Assembly: GCA_003526465.1 (NCBI GenBank)
Contig: DPWD01000088.1
Coordinates: forward strand, 1 to 6,394
Source of the DNA: Hyphomonadaceae bacterium
Lineage (GTDB): Bacteria; Pseudomonadota; Alphaproteobacteria; Caulobacterales; Aquidulcibacteraceae
DNA: 6,394 bases
Reading direction: 5' to 3'
The notes under the pieces were generated by a model that saw nothing but the letters and a program-made list of their open reading frames with translations, had not been told where the DNA came from and ran no database searches. Positions 1 through 6,341 of the stretch are shown in pieces (positions within the stretch are counted from its first letter, which is position 1; each line of letters starts with the position of its first letter). Both the position numbers and the translations under genes were made by a program.

Positions 1-114
1 ACCGCAAGCGCGTGCGGCCCGCGATTGCGTGATGGACACGGACATGGGGCTCAAGCCGGCGGTCGTAGGCTACCGCAGCCTCATTACGCGCGCGCGCGGC
101 GGCGCCCACCATGG
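1..114. other. Left edge, no supported gene
   Basis: I see no gene here that I can support. A plus-strand frame ends in a TGA at 30-32 after nine codons reading RKRVRPAIA, which could be the tail of a gene entering from the left, but nine codons prove nothing. An inverted repeat, GCGGT at 59-63 and ACCGC at 72-76 with an 8-base loop, overlaps a second one, GGCT at 68-71 and AGCC at 77-80. Either could end transcription of the minus-strand gene that stops at 115, but neither is followed by a T-run on either strand. Confidence 0.3.
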
Positions 115-555
115 CTACGTTTGCGCGGGCGGCGATTCTGGCGGCGCGACAGCCAATGCGGTTTCGTGTCGCAAATGCTCGGCCAGTTTCTGCGCTTGCG
201 TAGCGCCCTCTTGCAATGCGCCGGCGGCGCCGGTCGCGCCCTTCGAGGCGGTTTCGGCCAGAAACACCACGGCATGCCGCATAGCCACCTGCGCCTCTTG
301 GCCAAATTCTCCAAGTTTTTCCTTCAGCGCCTCGGTGCGGCTGGGCAAGTCGGCGCGAATGGCCTGCGCCATCAGGCCGGCGTGAACCTTGAATTGCTGC
401 AATTGTTCGGCGGCCTCGTCGACGTGCTTCTTAGCTTCCTCGCTGGCCTGCGTGGCGCTGAATGACAATGCGGCTTGCGCCTTTCCGAGGCGCTGCTCCA
501 GTCCGAGCAAAGTCGTTTTCAGACCTTCACAAAAATCTATCACAGCTTGGCTCAT
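115..555 (-). CDS. Alanine-rich helical protein, phasin-like, function unknown
   Basis: This encodes a 146-residue soluble protein with no signal peptide or membrane segment. Residues 1-125 are almost free of proline and rich in Ala, Gln, Glu, Lys and Leu, in patterns expected of long amphipathic helices or coiled coil (for example AKKHVDEAAEQLQQF near residues 41-55). The last ten residues are a proline-rich tail (PPESPPAQT). Small Ala-rich helical proteins with disordered tails are typical of phasins, which coat polyhydroxyalkanoate granules, and also of LEA-like or apolipoprotein-like proteins. Phasin-like is an inference from composition only; I recognise no diagnostic motif. The start at 555 is preferred because AAGGAG lies 7 bases upstream. 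An in-frame ATG at 657 would add 34 Arg-rich residues lacking the style of the rest. The gene is divergent from the ROK kinase and alone on its strand. Confidence 0.75.
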   Translation of the reverse strand: MSQAVIDFCEGLKTTLLGLEQRLGKAQAALSFSATQASEEAKKHVDEAAEQLQQFKVHAGLMAQAIRADLPSRTEALKEKLGEFGQEAQVAMRHAVVFLAETASKGATGAAGALQEGATQAQKLAEHLRHETALAVAPPESPPAQT

Positions 556-562
556 CTTGAGG

Positions 563-568
563 CTCCTT
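563..568 (-). promoter_or_regulatory. Ribosome binding site deciding the start at 555
   Basis: Read on the minus strand the bases are AAGGAG, followed by a 7-base spacer and ATG at 555-553. This is a near-ideal Shine-Dalgarno sequence and argues against the longer reading from 657. Confidence 0.8.
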
Positions 569-808
569 GCACCATCATGTTGTGACCGGCGCCGCCGCGC
601 GCCTTGCGGGAAGTCAAATCGCGGCGCTCTCCGGCGCGGATAAAGGTGGGCTGCCATGAGGCCGAACGCACGCTAGGGTCGCGTGCCCGATCGCAGAATT
701 GTCCGCGCCGGCGCGTTGATGGGCCTTTGCGTCTAGGACAAAAGGGTAATCAAGGAGCGTCTGTCCAAAAGCATGTTGCGCTTCTCGCAGCTGGTTTCCG
801 CGCCGAAC
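569..808. other. Divergent intergenic region
   Basis: This stretch lies between the starts of the minus-strand phasin-like gene and the plus-strand ROK kinase, so it should hold promoters for both. I could not place a convincing -35/-10 pair in either direction. TTGATG at 716-721 is a possible -35 for the kinase, but the bases 17 further on are a poor -10. Open frames crossing this stretch in both directions are Arg-rich and have no ribosome binding sites at their starts. I regard them as chance readings in GC-rich DNA. Confidence 0.4.
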
Positions 809-814
809 AGGAGG
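809..814 (+). promoter_or_regulatory. Ribosome binding site deciding the ROK kinase start
   Basis: AGGAGG lies 5 bases before ATG 820-822. It fixes the start of the ROK kinase at 820 rather than at the upstream in-frame ATG at 604, which would add 72 residues unlike any ROK N-terminus. Confidence 0.85.
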
Positions 815-819
815 GTTTC

Positions 820-1707
820 ATGGGCGGTTTGGCGCTTTTCGGCGGTGTGGACGCCGGTGGGACTACCTTCAAGTGCGGCCTCGCCAGCGCTGGAGGCGAT
901 CTGGTCGCGCGGCGACGGATACCCACGACCGATCCGCGCGAGACGATTTCGAACTGCGTCGCCTTTTTCTTGGAAGCGGCGCACGAGCATGACGCGGAGA
1001 TCGCAGCGCTTGGGATCGCGGCCTTCGGTCCGATCGATGTGGATGCCGCCTCGCCAGCCTACGGGACGATCCTGGACACGCCGAAACGCGGCTGGAGCGG
1101 CGCAAACTTATTTGACTTATTTTCCCGCGCGCTTGGCGTGCGCGTGACTGTCGATACCGACGTCAACGGCGCCTTGCTCGCGGAGATGAAATGGGGCGCC
1201 GCGCGCGATGCAAGCAGCGCGGCCTATGTGACCATAGGCACCGGTATCGGCGCCGGAATATTCGCGGGTGGTGGGTTCATGGGCAAGCCTCGCCATCCAG
1301 AGTTTGGCCACATATGCGTCCAGCGCCATGCCGCCGACGCAAGCTTCCAAGGCGTGTGCCCTAAGCACGGTGATTGTTTGGAAGGGCTTGCTTCGGCGAG
1401 CGCGCTCGCCGCGCGCTTCGGCGAACCTGCTGCGCTGCCCGCCGATCATCAAGCTTGGGGCATCGAGGCTTGGTACATCGCCCAGGCCTGTCTCAATCTA
1501 AATCTCTCGTTTCGCCCGGACCGCATTATCCTCGGCGGCGGGCTTATGCTCGCGGAACATCTCTTGCCGCGCGTGCAAGAGCGCTACGCGCAGCTCGTCG
1601 CGGGCTATCTGGGTGAGAGCACAAGCGACATAGAGCGCCTGATTTGCCGGCCCGGGCTTGGCGACGATGCCGGGCTGCTCGGCGGCGTTGCGCTAGCGCG
1701 AGGGTAA
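820..1707 (+). CDS. ROK-family sugar kinase, probable fructokinase
   Basis: This is a cytoplasmic ATP-dependent hexose kinase of 295 residues, the usual ROK length. The N-terminal phosphate-binding motif is DAGGT at 11-15, giving the FGGVDAGGTTF signature. TPKRGW at 87-92 and TDVNG at 113-117 follow, with D114 as the expected catalytic base. IGTGIGAG at 139-146 is the second nucleotide-binding loop. HPEFGH at 159-164 is followed by C180, H183 and C186 in CPKHGDCLEGLAS. H164 with those three residues forms the zinc site of ROK kinases. RIILGGG at 235-241 closes the ATP fold. The EFGH...CxxHGxCLEGLAS arrangement and the TPKxGW motif are those of ROK fructokinases (fructose to fructose-6-phosphate), more than of NagC-type regulators, and there is no N-terminal helix-turn-helix. 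Specificity for fructose rather than glucose or mannose is inferred. It lies directly upstream of a dead glucokinase remnant in the same direction. Confidence 0.92.
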   Translation: MGGLALFGGVDAGGTTFKCGLASAGGDLVARRRIPTTDPRETISNCVAFFLEAAHEHDAEIAALGIAAFGPIDVDAASPAYGTILDTPKRGWSGANLFDLFSRALGVRVTVDTDVNGALLAEMKWGAARDASSAAYVTIGTGIGAGIFAGGGFMGKPRHPEFGHICVQRHAADASFQGVCPKHGDCLEGLASASALAARFGEPAALPADHQAWGIEAWYIAQACLNLNLSFRPDRIILGGGLMLAEHLLPRVQERYAQLVAGYLGESTSDIERLICRPGLGDDAGLLGGVALARG

Positions 1708-1779
1708 TCGCCTCGTCATCGACTTCGCAAAACCAGGAATACAAACACGCTGCCCGTGGTAGATGGCGCGGTGGCGGCT

Positions 1780-2164
1780 CGCCCGCGCGTTTCCGTCGCG
1801 CGGGACCGGGCCTGGAGCTTGGCGTCCTCGAAGGGCGGCCGGTGAGACCACAAGGCGCCTTGGGACAAGGCGCTGCAAGGGGAGGACAGCTTGGCGGCAG
1901 CGGCCTTGGAGCGGTTTTGCTTGTGTTTGGGTGCATTCGCCGGCGATATCGCGCTTACCCCGGGGCGCGATTGGCCTTGTCATCGCCGGCGGCCTGGGAT
2001 TGCGCCTAGCAATTGTCTTGCCGAAATCCGGTCTTGCAGTGCGGCTCATGGCGAAAGGAAGGTTTGAGCGAATGATGTCGCGAATTCCGATCAAGCACTT
2101 GAAGCATCCCCAACCAGGCCTCCTCGGCGCGGCGGCGGCGTTCGCGAAAGAGCATCAGGCATGA
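1780..2164 (+). pseudogene. glk: Glucokinase (glk) 3' remnant, frameshifted
   Basis: The C-terminal half of a Glk-family (hexokinase-like, non-ROK) glucokinase can be read, but only by changing frame several times. In order: RVSVAR (about 1786-1802, one frame), like the HVSAERV of Glk; GPGL at 1803-1814 in a second frame, like SGPGL; from 1846, back in the first frame after a TGA at 1843-1845, residues ending FCLCLGAFAGDIALT (to 1959); then from about 1964 in the third frame IGLVIAGGL, MAKGRFERMMSRIP and KHPQPGLLGA to the TGA at 2162-2164. These follow the Glk order HVS.ER, SGPGL, F..LG..AGdlAL, GGV.IAGGI, KGRF, hPqPGLLGA. The N-terminal ATP and glucose-binding half is absent; the bases after 1707 do not resemble it. 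Neighbouring genes are intact, so random sequencing error is unlikely. No function is expected. The left limit is approximate. Confidence 0.8.
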
Positions 2165-2232
2165 ACGAGATCGACGCCATCATGCGCCTCGCGCCTCGAT
2201 CCGCCGCAGCGCTCGCCCATGACCAAGCTTAA
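2161..2232 (+). pseudogene. eda: KDPG aldolase (eda) N-terminal stub
   Basis: An ATG at 2161 overlaps the glk stop as ATGA and opens a 23-codon frame ending in TAA at 2230-2232. Its first 12 residues, MNEIDAIMRLAP, match the start of alphaproteobacterial-type KDPG aldolases (from memory, of the form M..IDAIlRLAPVIPVLVI). After the proline the match stops, and the remaining 11 residues look unrelated. KDPG aldolase splits 2-keto-3-deoxy-6-phosphogluconate into pyruvate and glyceraldehyde-3-phosphate, the last step of the Entner-Doudoroff pathway. The catalytic Glu and Lys lie much further on and are missing, so this is a relic. The link to the preceding glk remnant by an ATGA overlap is what makes a 12-residue match believable: glk and eda are commonly neighbours in Entner-Doudoroff operons. 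Confidence 0.6.
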
Positions 2233-5062
2233 GGGCCGCTCCAAGCTCGGCTCTTGGGTGCGCCAAGCGCTTCGTGAGCACGCTCGCAGAATCGCTGTGG
2301 ACCCACTCACCAATTCCGTTTGGGCAGTCGCTGGCGAGCTGTTTCACAAACTGGAACAAGGTCGAGTTTCGGTCGCCGAAATCGCCGCCGCAGTACGCGA
2401 TATCCACCTAGACCTGCTTGTGCAGCGCGGTGAGAATTTCCGCGCCCAACACCCATTGTTGGGTTCACCCGATCCCTGGGCGCGGGCGCGCGCCTCCCTC
2501 GAGAGCTTGGCGGGGGAGGGTTGGGACGCCTTTCACGCGGGAGTGTCCCAAGGATGCGGCGGGATCGTCCTGACTGCTCACCCGACGTTCGCCCTGCCTC
2601 GCGGCTTGCGCGGCGCATTGGCCCAGTTTGTGACCCGGCCGGACTTGGCCTCAAGGGAAACGCTGGCGGCAACCCTAGACGGCGGCGGCGAGAGCATCCC
2701 CATCACGCTGATTGATGAGCATGATGAAGCCCAAGCAGCACTCGCGCACGCGCGTTCGACTTTGCGAGAATTCGCCGAGTTGATCTATGGAACGGCTTGC
2801 GCCGCCTTTCCAAACCGGTGGAGGCGATTGGCGCCAAGCTTGCCGACTTTGGCCAGCTGGGTCGGCTACGATCTCGACGGCCGAACCGACATCAGCTGGC
2901 GCCAGTCCTTGGCGTTCCGAGTTCGCGAGAAGGCGCGTCAGCTTGAATACTATCTAAAGCGGCTCGAAAGCGCTCAAATTGCGCACGGTGCATCCGTTGA
3001 TCTCGACCGTTTGATTTCAAGGGTTGGCAAGGCGGCGACATCCAGTCGGGAGGAGGCCCAAGCGTTTGCCGAAGACCTCGAAGATCCCGAGGCGCTGATA
3101 GCCGCGGTGGAGAGGCTGACCCGACCGGATCCGAGCCGCATCGTCGATGCTTCAGAGCTCACCGGCGCATTGGCCGATCTCGCGGCCGCGACCGGAGTTG
3201 GCGACGGCCTTGCGCGCGACCTCCTCGTACTGAAGGCGGAAATAGAGACCTTCCTGCTGGGCACGGCACGCATACATTTGCGGTTAAACGCCGCCCAAAT
3301 ACAAACGGCGATCAGTCGCGATCTTGGGCTCGACACCGAGGATCATACGCTCGGAAGAATCGCCATTGCGCAATTGGCGAGGATGTCCTCCGCGCCGGCC
3401 GATGCGCAGGTTGAATTCATCGACTTGCATCGAGAGCAGTCGACCGCGCGGCGTCAGCTGATGTTGTGCGCGCTGATCCTTCGCCACATCGACTCTCGCT
3501 CGCCGATCCGCTTCTTGATCGCCGAGGCGGAGAACCCGGCGACAGTGATGGGCGCCCTCTATTTGGCGCGCCGATACGGTGTCGACCATGCGCTTGACAT
3601 TTCACCGCTGTTTGAGACGCCCGACGCGATGGACCGGGGCGGCCGCTTCATGGAGCGCTTGCTCGACGAGCGCGTGTTCTTGGACTACCTGGGCCGCCGC
3701 GGCCGTTTGTGCATCCAAATGGGCTTCTCCGATTCGGGTCGCTTTATCGGCCAGGTCGCCGCGGACATGGCCATCGAGCGCTTGCACAATCTGATCGGCC
3801 GGGCGATGGCCGCCAGGGGGCTTCGCATTCCCCTGGTAGTCTTCAACACCCATGGCGAATCGATGGGAAGGGGGGGATTTCCCGGTTCGTTCGAGCAACG
3901 CCTCCGCCACCTGCTGACGCCATGGACGCGCGCGCAATTCGCGGCGAGTGGTATAGACATTGAGCACGAGACGAGTTTTCAGGGCGGCGACGGCTTCATG
4001 CATCTCGCTTCCGAATCGCTTGCGCGCGCCACGCTCGCTGAGCAGATTGCTCACCACATGCCAGCGACAACCGAGGCGCTGGAATCTGTCAAGGATCGGT
4101 TTTACGAACAGACGGATCTGGTGTGGGATTTCTATCGTGCGATGAGGGCGTGGCATGAATCGCTCTGCGCCGACCCAGACTACGCAGTGCTCCTGAACTC
4201 TTTTGCTGCGTCATTCTTGGCGCCGGCGGGGTCGCGTCCGACCAAACGGCCCAACGTATCCCTAGGACCGCGGGGAATGCGCGCAATTCCACACAATGGG
4301 CTGCTGCAGCAACTTGCGGCGCCGCTCAATGTGGCCTGTGGAATTGGCGTGAGCGCCGCGCCGGAAACCGATCGCCTGATTGCGTTAGCGAACCAGTCGC
4401 CGCGATTCAAGACCTTGTTGGAACTCGCTCTGCGCGCCCGCTTGCTGACCAGCGTTCCGGTTCTGCGCGGCTATGCTTCGGTTTACAGTCCCGATGTCTG
4501 GATTGCGCTGTCCAAGGCTGCGCCCGACGCCAGCGTCGCATCGTACGAGGGTGTAGCTGCGCAATTTCGAACTTATGCTGTCTTCACAGCGATACAGCGC
4601 ATCGCCAACCGCGTCGCGCTCGACCTCAGCGCCTTTGACCGGATTGTCGCCAAGGTCGAAGGGGCGCCGTCGCCAAGTGAGCGGCATGAACAACGGCTCG
4701 ATATTCACATTCTGCACGTCATCCGCCAGGCCCTGATGATGCGCGCAATGGCCGTCATTATGCGCACCCCCCCTTTCTCCGACCGCCATGACGCATCGTT
4801 CGACGATCTATTCAATCTCGTCGCCCAGATGCGCCTTGGAGAAGCGTCGCGGTTACTAGGCCAGATATTTCCGGAATTCGGCGAGGGCGACGATCCTGTG
4901 GCGTCTGCTTGGTTGGGCGAAGGAGGACGATCGGCGCCAGCAGGCCGGACCCATGGATACCATGAGGTTCGCCGCGAGGTCATTGGCGAGATCGACAAGG
5001 TCGCAGCCATCATGAAGGAGGTTAGCTTGGCATTATGCTCCCCTTACGGGGCCGCTGGGTAA
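2219..5062 (+). CDS. ppc: Divergent phosphoenolpyruvate carboxylase
   Basis: This 947-residue cytoplasmic protein is the usual size for PEP carboxylase, which joins PEP and bicarbonate to give oxaloacetate. Family motifs appear in order. TAHPT at 119-123 holds the catalytic His (H121), but Phe replaces the usual Glu after it. SWVGYDLDGR at 213-222 matches SWmGgDrDGNP. LHREQS is at 403-408, and LFETPD at 464-469 holds a metal-binding Glu (E466). GFSDS at 502-506 carries the metal-binding Asp (D505), with Arg in place of the next Lys. HGESMGRGGFP at 545-555 stands for HGRGGxxGRGGxP, two residues shorter. RPTKR is followed by MRAIP at 687-691. The C-terminus ends PYGAAG, not the classical NTG. 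This fits a diverged clade; serine-cycle methylotrophs use PEP carboxylase to fix CO2, and I infer that role. The ATG at 2219 lies in eda debris without a ribosome binding site. No other ATG/GTG/TTG start lies in frame back to the TGA at 2162-2164; GTG 2258 or 2297 are alternatives. Confidence 0.88.
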   Translation: MTKLKGRSKLGSWVRQALREHARRIAVDPLTNSVWAVAGELFHKLEQGRVSVAEIAAAVRDIHLDLLVQRGENFRAQHPLLGSPDPWARARASLESLAGEGWDAFHAGVSQGCGGIVLTAHPTFALPRGLRGALAQFVTRPDLASRETLAATLDGGGESIPITLIDEHDEAQAALAHARSTLREFAELIYGTACAAFPNRWRRLAPSLPTLASWVGYDLDGRTDISWRQSLAFRVREKARQLEYYLKRLESAQIAHGASVDLDRLISRVGKAATSSREEAQAFAEDLEDPEALIAAVERLTRPDPSRIVDASELTGALADLAAATGVGDGLARDLLVLKAEIETFLLGTARIHLRLNAAQIQTAISRDLGLDTEDHTLGRIAIAQLARMSSAPADAQVEFIDLHREQSTARRQLMLCALILRHIDSRSPIRFLIAEAENPATVMGALYLARRYGVDHALDISPLFETPDAMDRGGRFMERLLDERVFLDYLGRRGRLCIQMGFSDSGRFIGQVAADMAIERLHNLIGRAMAARGLRIPLVVFNTHGESMGRGGFPGSFEQRLRHLLTPWTRAQFAASGIDIEHETSFQGGDGFMHLASESLARATLAEQIAHHMPATTEALESVKDRFYEQTDLVWDFYRAMRAWHESLCADPDYAVLLNSFAASFLAPAGSRPTKRPNVSLGPRGMRAIPHNGLLQQLAAPLNVACGIGVSAAPETDRLIALANQSPRFKTLLELALRARLLTSVPVLRGYASVYSPDVWIALSKAAPDASVASYEGVAAQFRTYAVFTAIQRIANRVALDLSAFDRIVAKVEGAPSPSERHEQRLDIHILHVIRQALMMRAMAVIMRTPPFSDRHDASFDDLFNLVAQMRLGEASRLLGQIFPEFGEGDDPVASAWLGEGGRSAPAGRTHGYHEVRREVIGEIDKVAAIMKEVSLALCSPYGAAG

Positions 5063-5218
5063 TGTGCGAGCTGGAGGGGCCGCGTGCGCGACGGCTAAGA
5101 GATCGACCTGTTCGGAGATCGCCAAGGCGTCACCGAACTTGACGCCGAGGACCAGCCGCAACGCCAACCCCCGGGGCTTCGCGGGAATGCGGGACTATGC
5201 TAATCACTCGAGATTCAA
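5063..5218 (+). other. Spacer between carboxylase and membrane protein
   Basis: Non-genic. GGGGCCGC occurs at 5048-5055 (inside the carboxylase end) and again at 5076-5083. From 5096 to about 5202 the plus strand has a short open reading beginning EIDLFGDRQGVTELDAEDQP, preceded directly by a stop and lacking a start codon. It looks more protein-like than random, but I cannot name it and it may be a relic. TATGCT at 5196-5201 resembles a -10 box but has no fitting -35. Confidence 0.3.
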
Positions 5219-6073
5219 ATGTGGGGGACGACAATTCGCGAGGCGCAATCCGAAGCGAAAGCACCACTGAGTTTCCAGGAAATCCTGAAGGACCTGGGCT
5301 GGTTCACGGCGTTGTTTTCAACCTTGGTCGGTGGGCCGTCGATCCTGTCGTTGTTTCAAGTGGTGTTCGTCGATCACCGCCTGATCGACGCCTTCCAATG
5401 GGTCGTCGACGGCTACAATGACATCACCATGGTGATCGGCGCCAAGCTGGAGCCGCTTATCGAGCCAGCGATCTCCTGGCTCAACGGCGTGCTGGCTCTA
5501 GATCTCATCCTGCAGCCGCATTGGCGCGCCGTGTTCGTACTCATGAGTGTGATGGTCATTGGCTACGCTCGGCGAATTTGGCGAGATGGAGAACCCGTTG
5601 CCGCTGCTCTGTTCGGCATCGGCGCCAGCGCCGGCGCTCTGGTTGGCGCGGTTGCGGCCGGCCTCGCTTCGCTCGTCGCCGTATGGTGGGCCCAAGCGCT
5701 CATCGCGGCGGCGCCGCTTGCAGCATTGTGCCTGACCTTTGGCATCGCCGTTTCGATATACAAACTGCTCCACAATCGGCTCGGCCCTACCTGGGAAGAC
5801 ATCGGCTTCATGTTTGGCGGGACCATGGGCCTCGGCTGGATCGCCTGCGCTTTGGTCTACGGCGCCGCCATGTCGCGCGACCCGGACATGGGCGCCGGCG
5901 CCGGCGTGGTCGTTCTCGGCTTCCTTTTCTTCGTGATCGGCATGATGTCGGTGGTGGTCGGGGTCGCCAAGTCTGATCGTTCCGCGGCCCGTTTTGGACT
6001 AATTATTCTAGGCGGCTTCCTTACGGCGGGCCTCATCCTTCTCGCCGACGCCGCCGTCAAAGTGCTTACCTGA
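5219..6073 (+). CDS. Polytopic inner-membrane protein, unknown function
   Basis: I do not recognise this 284-residue protein. Residues 1-25 are polar and probably cytoplasmic (TTIREAQSEAKAPLSFQEILKD begins near residue 4, written here only as far as it reads polar). A hydrophobic span at about 28-50 is followed by an amphipathic stretch (51-100) with a few acidic and aromatic residues. Six more likely membrane spans follow at about 102-117, 127-150, 155-181, 196-217, 226-250 and 259-281, separated by short charged loops such as ARRIWRDGEP (117-126) and KSDRSAARFG (251-260). The small-residue runs GIGASAGALVGAVAAG (133-148) and MGAGAGVVVLG (224-234) suggest tight helix packing. I see no transporter or enzyme signature. 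The ATG at 5219 has only a weak CGAG (5209-5212) six bases upstream. It follows the carboxylase by 156 bp, so it may have its own promoter; a functional link to carboxylation is not shown. Confidence 0.75.
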   Translation: MWGTTIREAQSEAKAPLSFQEILKDLGWFTALFSTLVGGPSILSLFQVVFVDHRLIDAFQWVVDGYNDITMVIGAKLEPLIEPAISWLNGVLALDLILQPHWRAVFVLMSVMVIGYARRIWRDGEPVAAALFGIGASAGALVGAVAAGLASLVAVWWAQALIAAAPLAALCLTFGIAVSIYKLLHNRLGPTWEDIGFMFGGTMGLGWIACALVYGAAMSRDPDMGAGAGVVVLGFLFFVIGMMSVVVGVAKSDRSAARFGLIILGGFLTAGLILLADAAVKVLT

Positions 6074-6293
6074 AGCGCGCCCGCGAGTTCTCCGTGCGGG
6101 GCGTGAGGGCCATCGGCGATCACCGGCCTTCGCAGGCGCAGCCGGGAACAGAGGGTTTGCAAGCAGACAGTAGGCTTGTGGCCGCCGCCGGATTGGCCCG
6201 TTCCCGTCGGTAGATGTTGATCTCACAATGTCTGTTTTGACCTGCTGACTCGGACGCAGCTCATCGGTCCCTGTTATTTCGGTAAGTGCCATC

Positions 6294-6309
6294 CGGCTGA
6301 CGCAAGCCG
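6294..6309. repeat. Short inverted repeat
   Basis: CGGCT (6294-6298) and AGCCG (6305-6309) flank a 6-base loop. The stem is five pairs, all but one G:C or C:G. It has no T-run on either side, so it is not a typical terminator. It may be chance. Confidence 0.3.
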
Positions 6310-6314
6310 TGATT

Positions 6315-6341
6315 CTTGGGAAAAACCTTAAATTCCCTAAG
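6315..6341. repeat. Inverted repeat, possible operator
   Basis: CTTGGGAA (6315-6322) pairs with TTCCCTAAG (6333-6341) across a 10-base A/T-rich centre (aaaccttaaa). The arms match perfectly apart from one extra base in the right arm. The spacing and AT-rich centre look more like a protein-binding site or a weak hairpin than a rho-independent terminator. It lies 240 bases after the membrane-protein stop, in what may be the control region of a gene beyond the window. Confidence 0.35.

Noticed and set aside
3..32. Possible C-terminal tail of a plus-strand gene (RKRVRPAIA, stop at 30-32)
   Set aside because: Nine codons at the window edge are too few to support a gene.
604..819. Upstream extension of the ROK kinase to ATG 604
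   Set aside because: The added 72 residues are Arg-rich and unlike ROK proteins, whereas ATG 820 has AGGAGG five bases before it and places the phosphate motif at residue 11 as expected.
1693..2094. A 133-residue minus-strand frame
   Set aside because: It is antisense to the glk relic, Arg/Pro-rich, and lacks a family signature.
1763..2164. A single 133-residue plus-strand gene
   Set aside because: Only its C-terminal part resembles a protein (glucokinase). The first 65 or so residues are an Arg/Trp-rich shadow, so it is better described as part of a frameshifted glk relic.
3602..4156. A 184-residue minus-strand frame within the carboxylase gene
   Set aside because: It lies antisense to conserved PEP carboxylase motifs. 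Long antisense frames are common in GC-rich genes.
4385..4789. A 134-residue minus-strand frame within the carboxylase gene
   Set aside because: It is antisense to a confidently called gene, with no ribosome binding site or recognisable domain.
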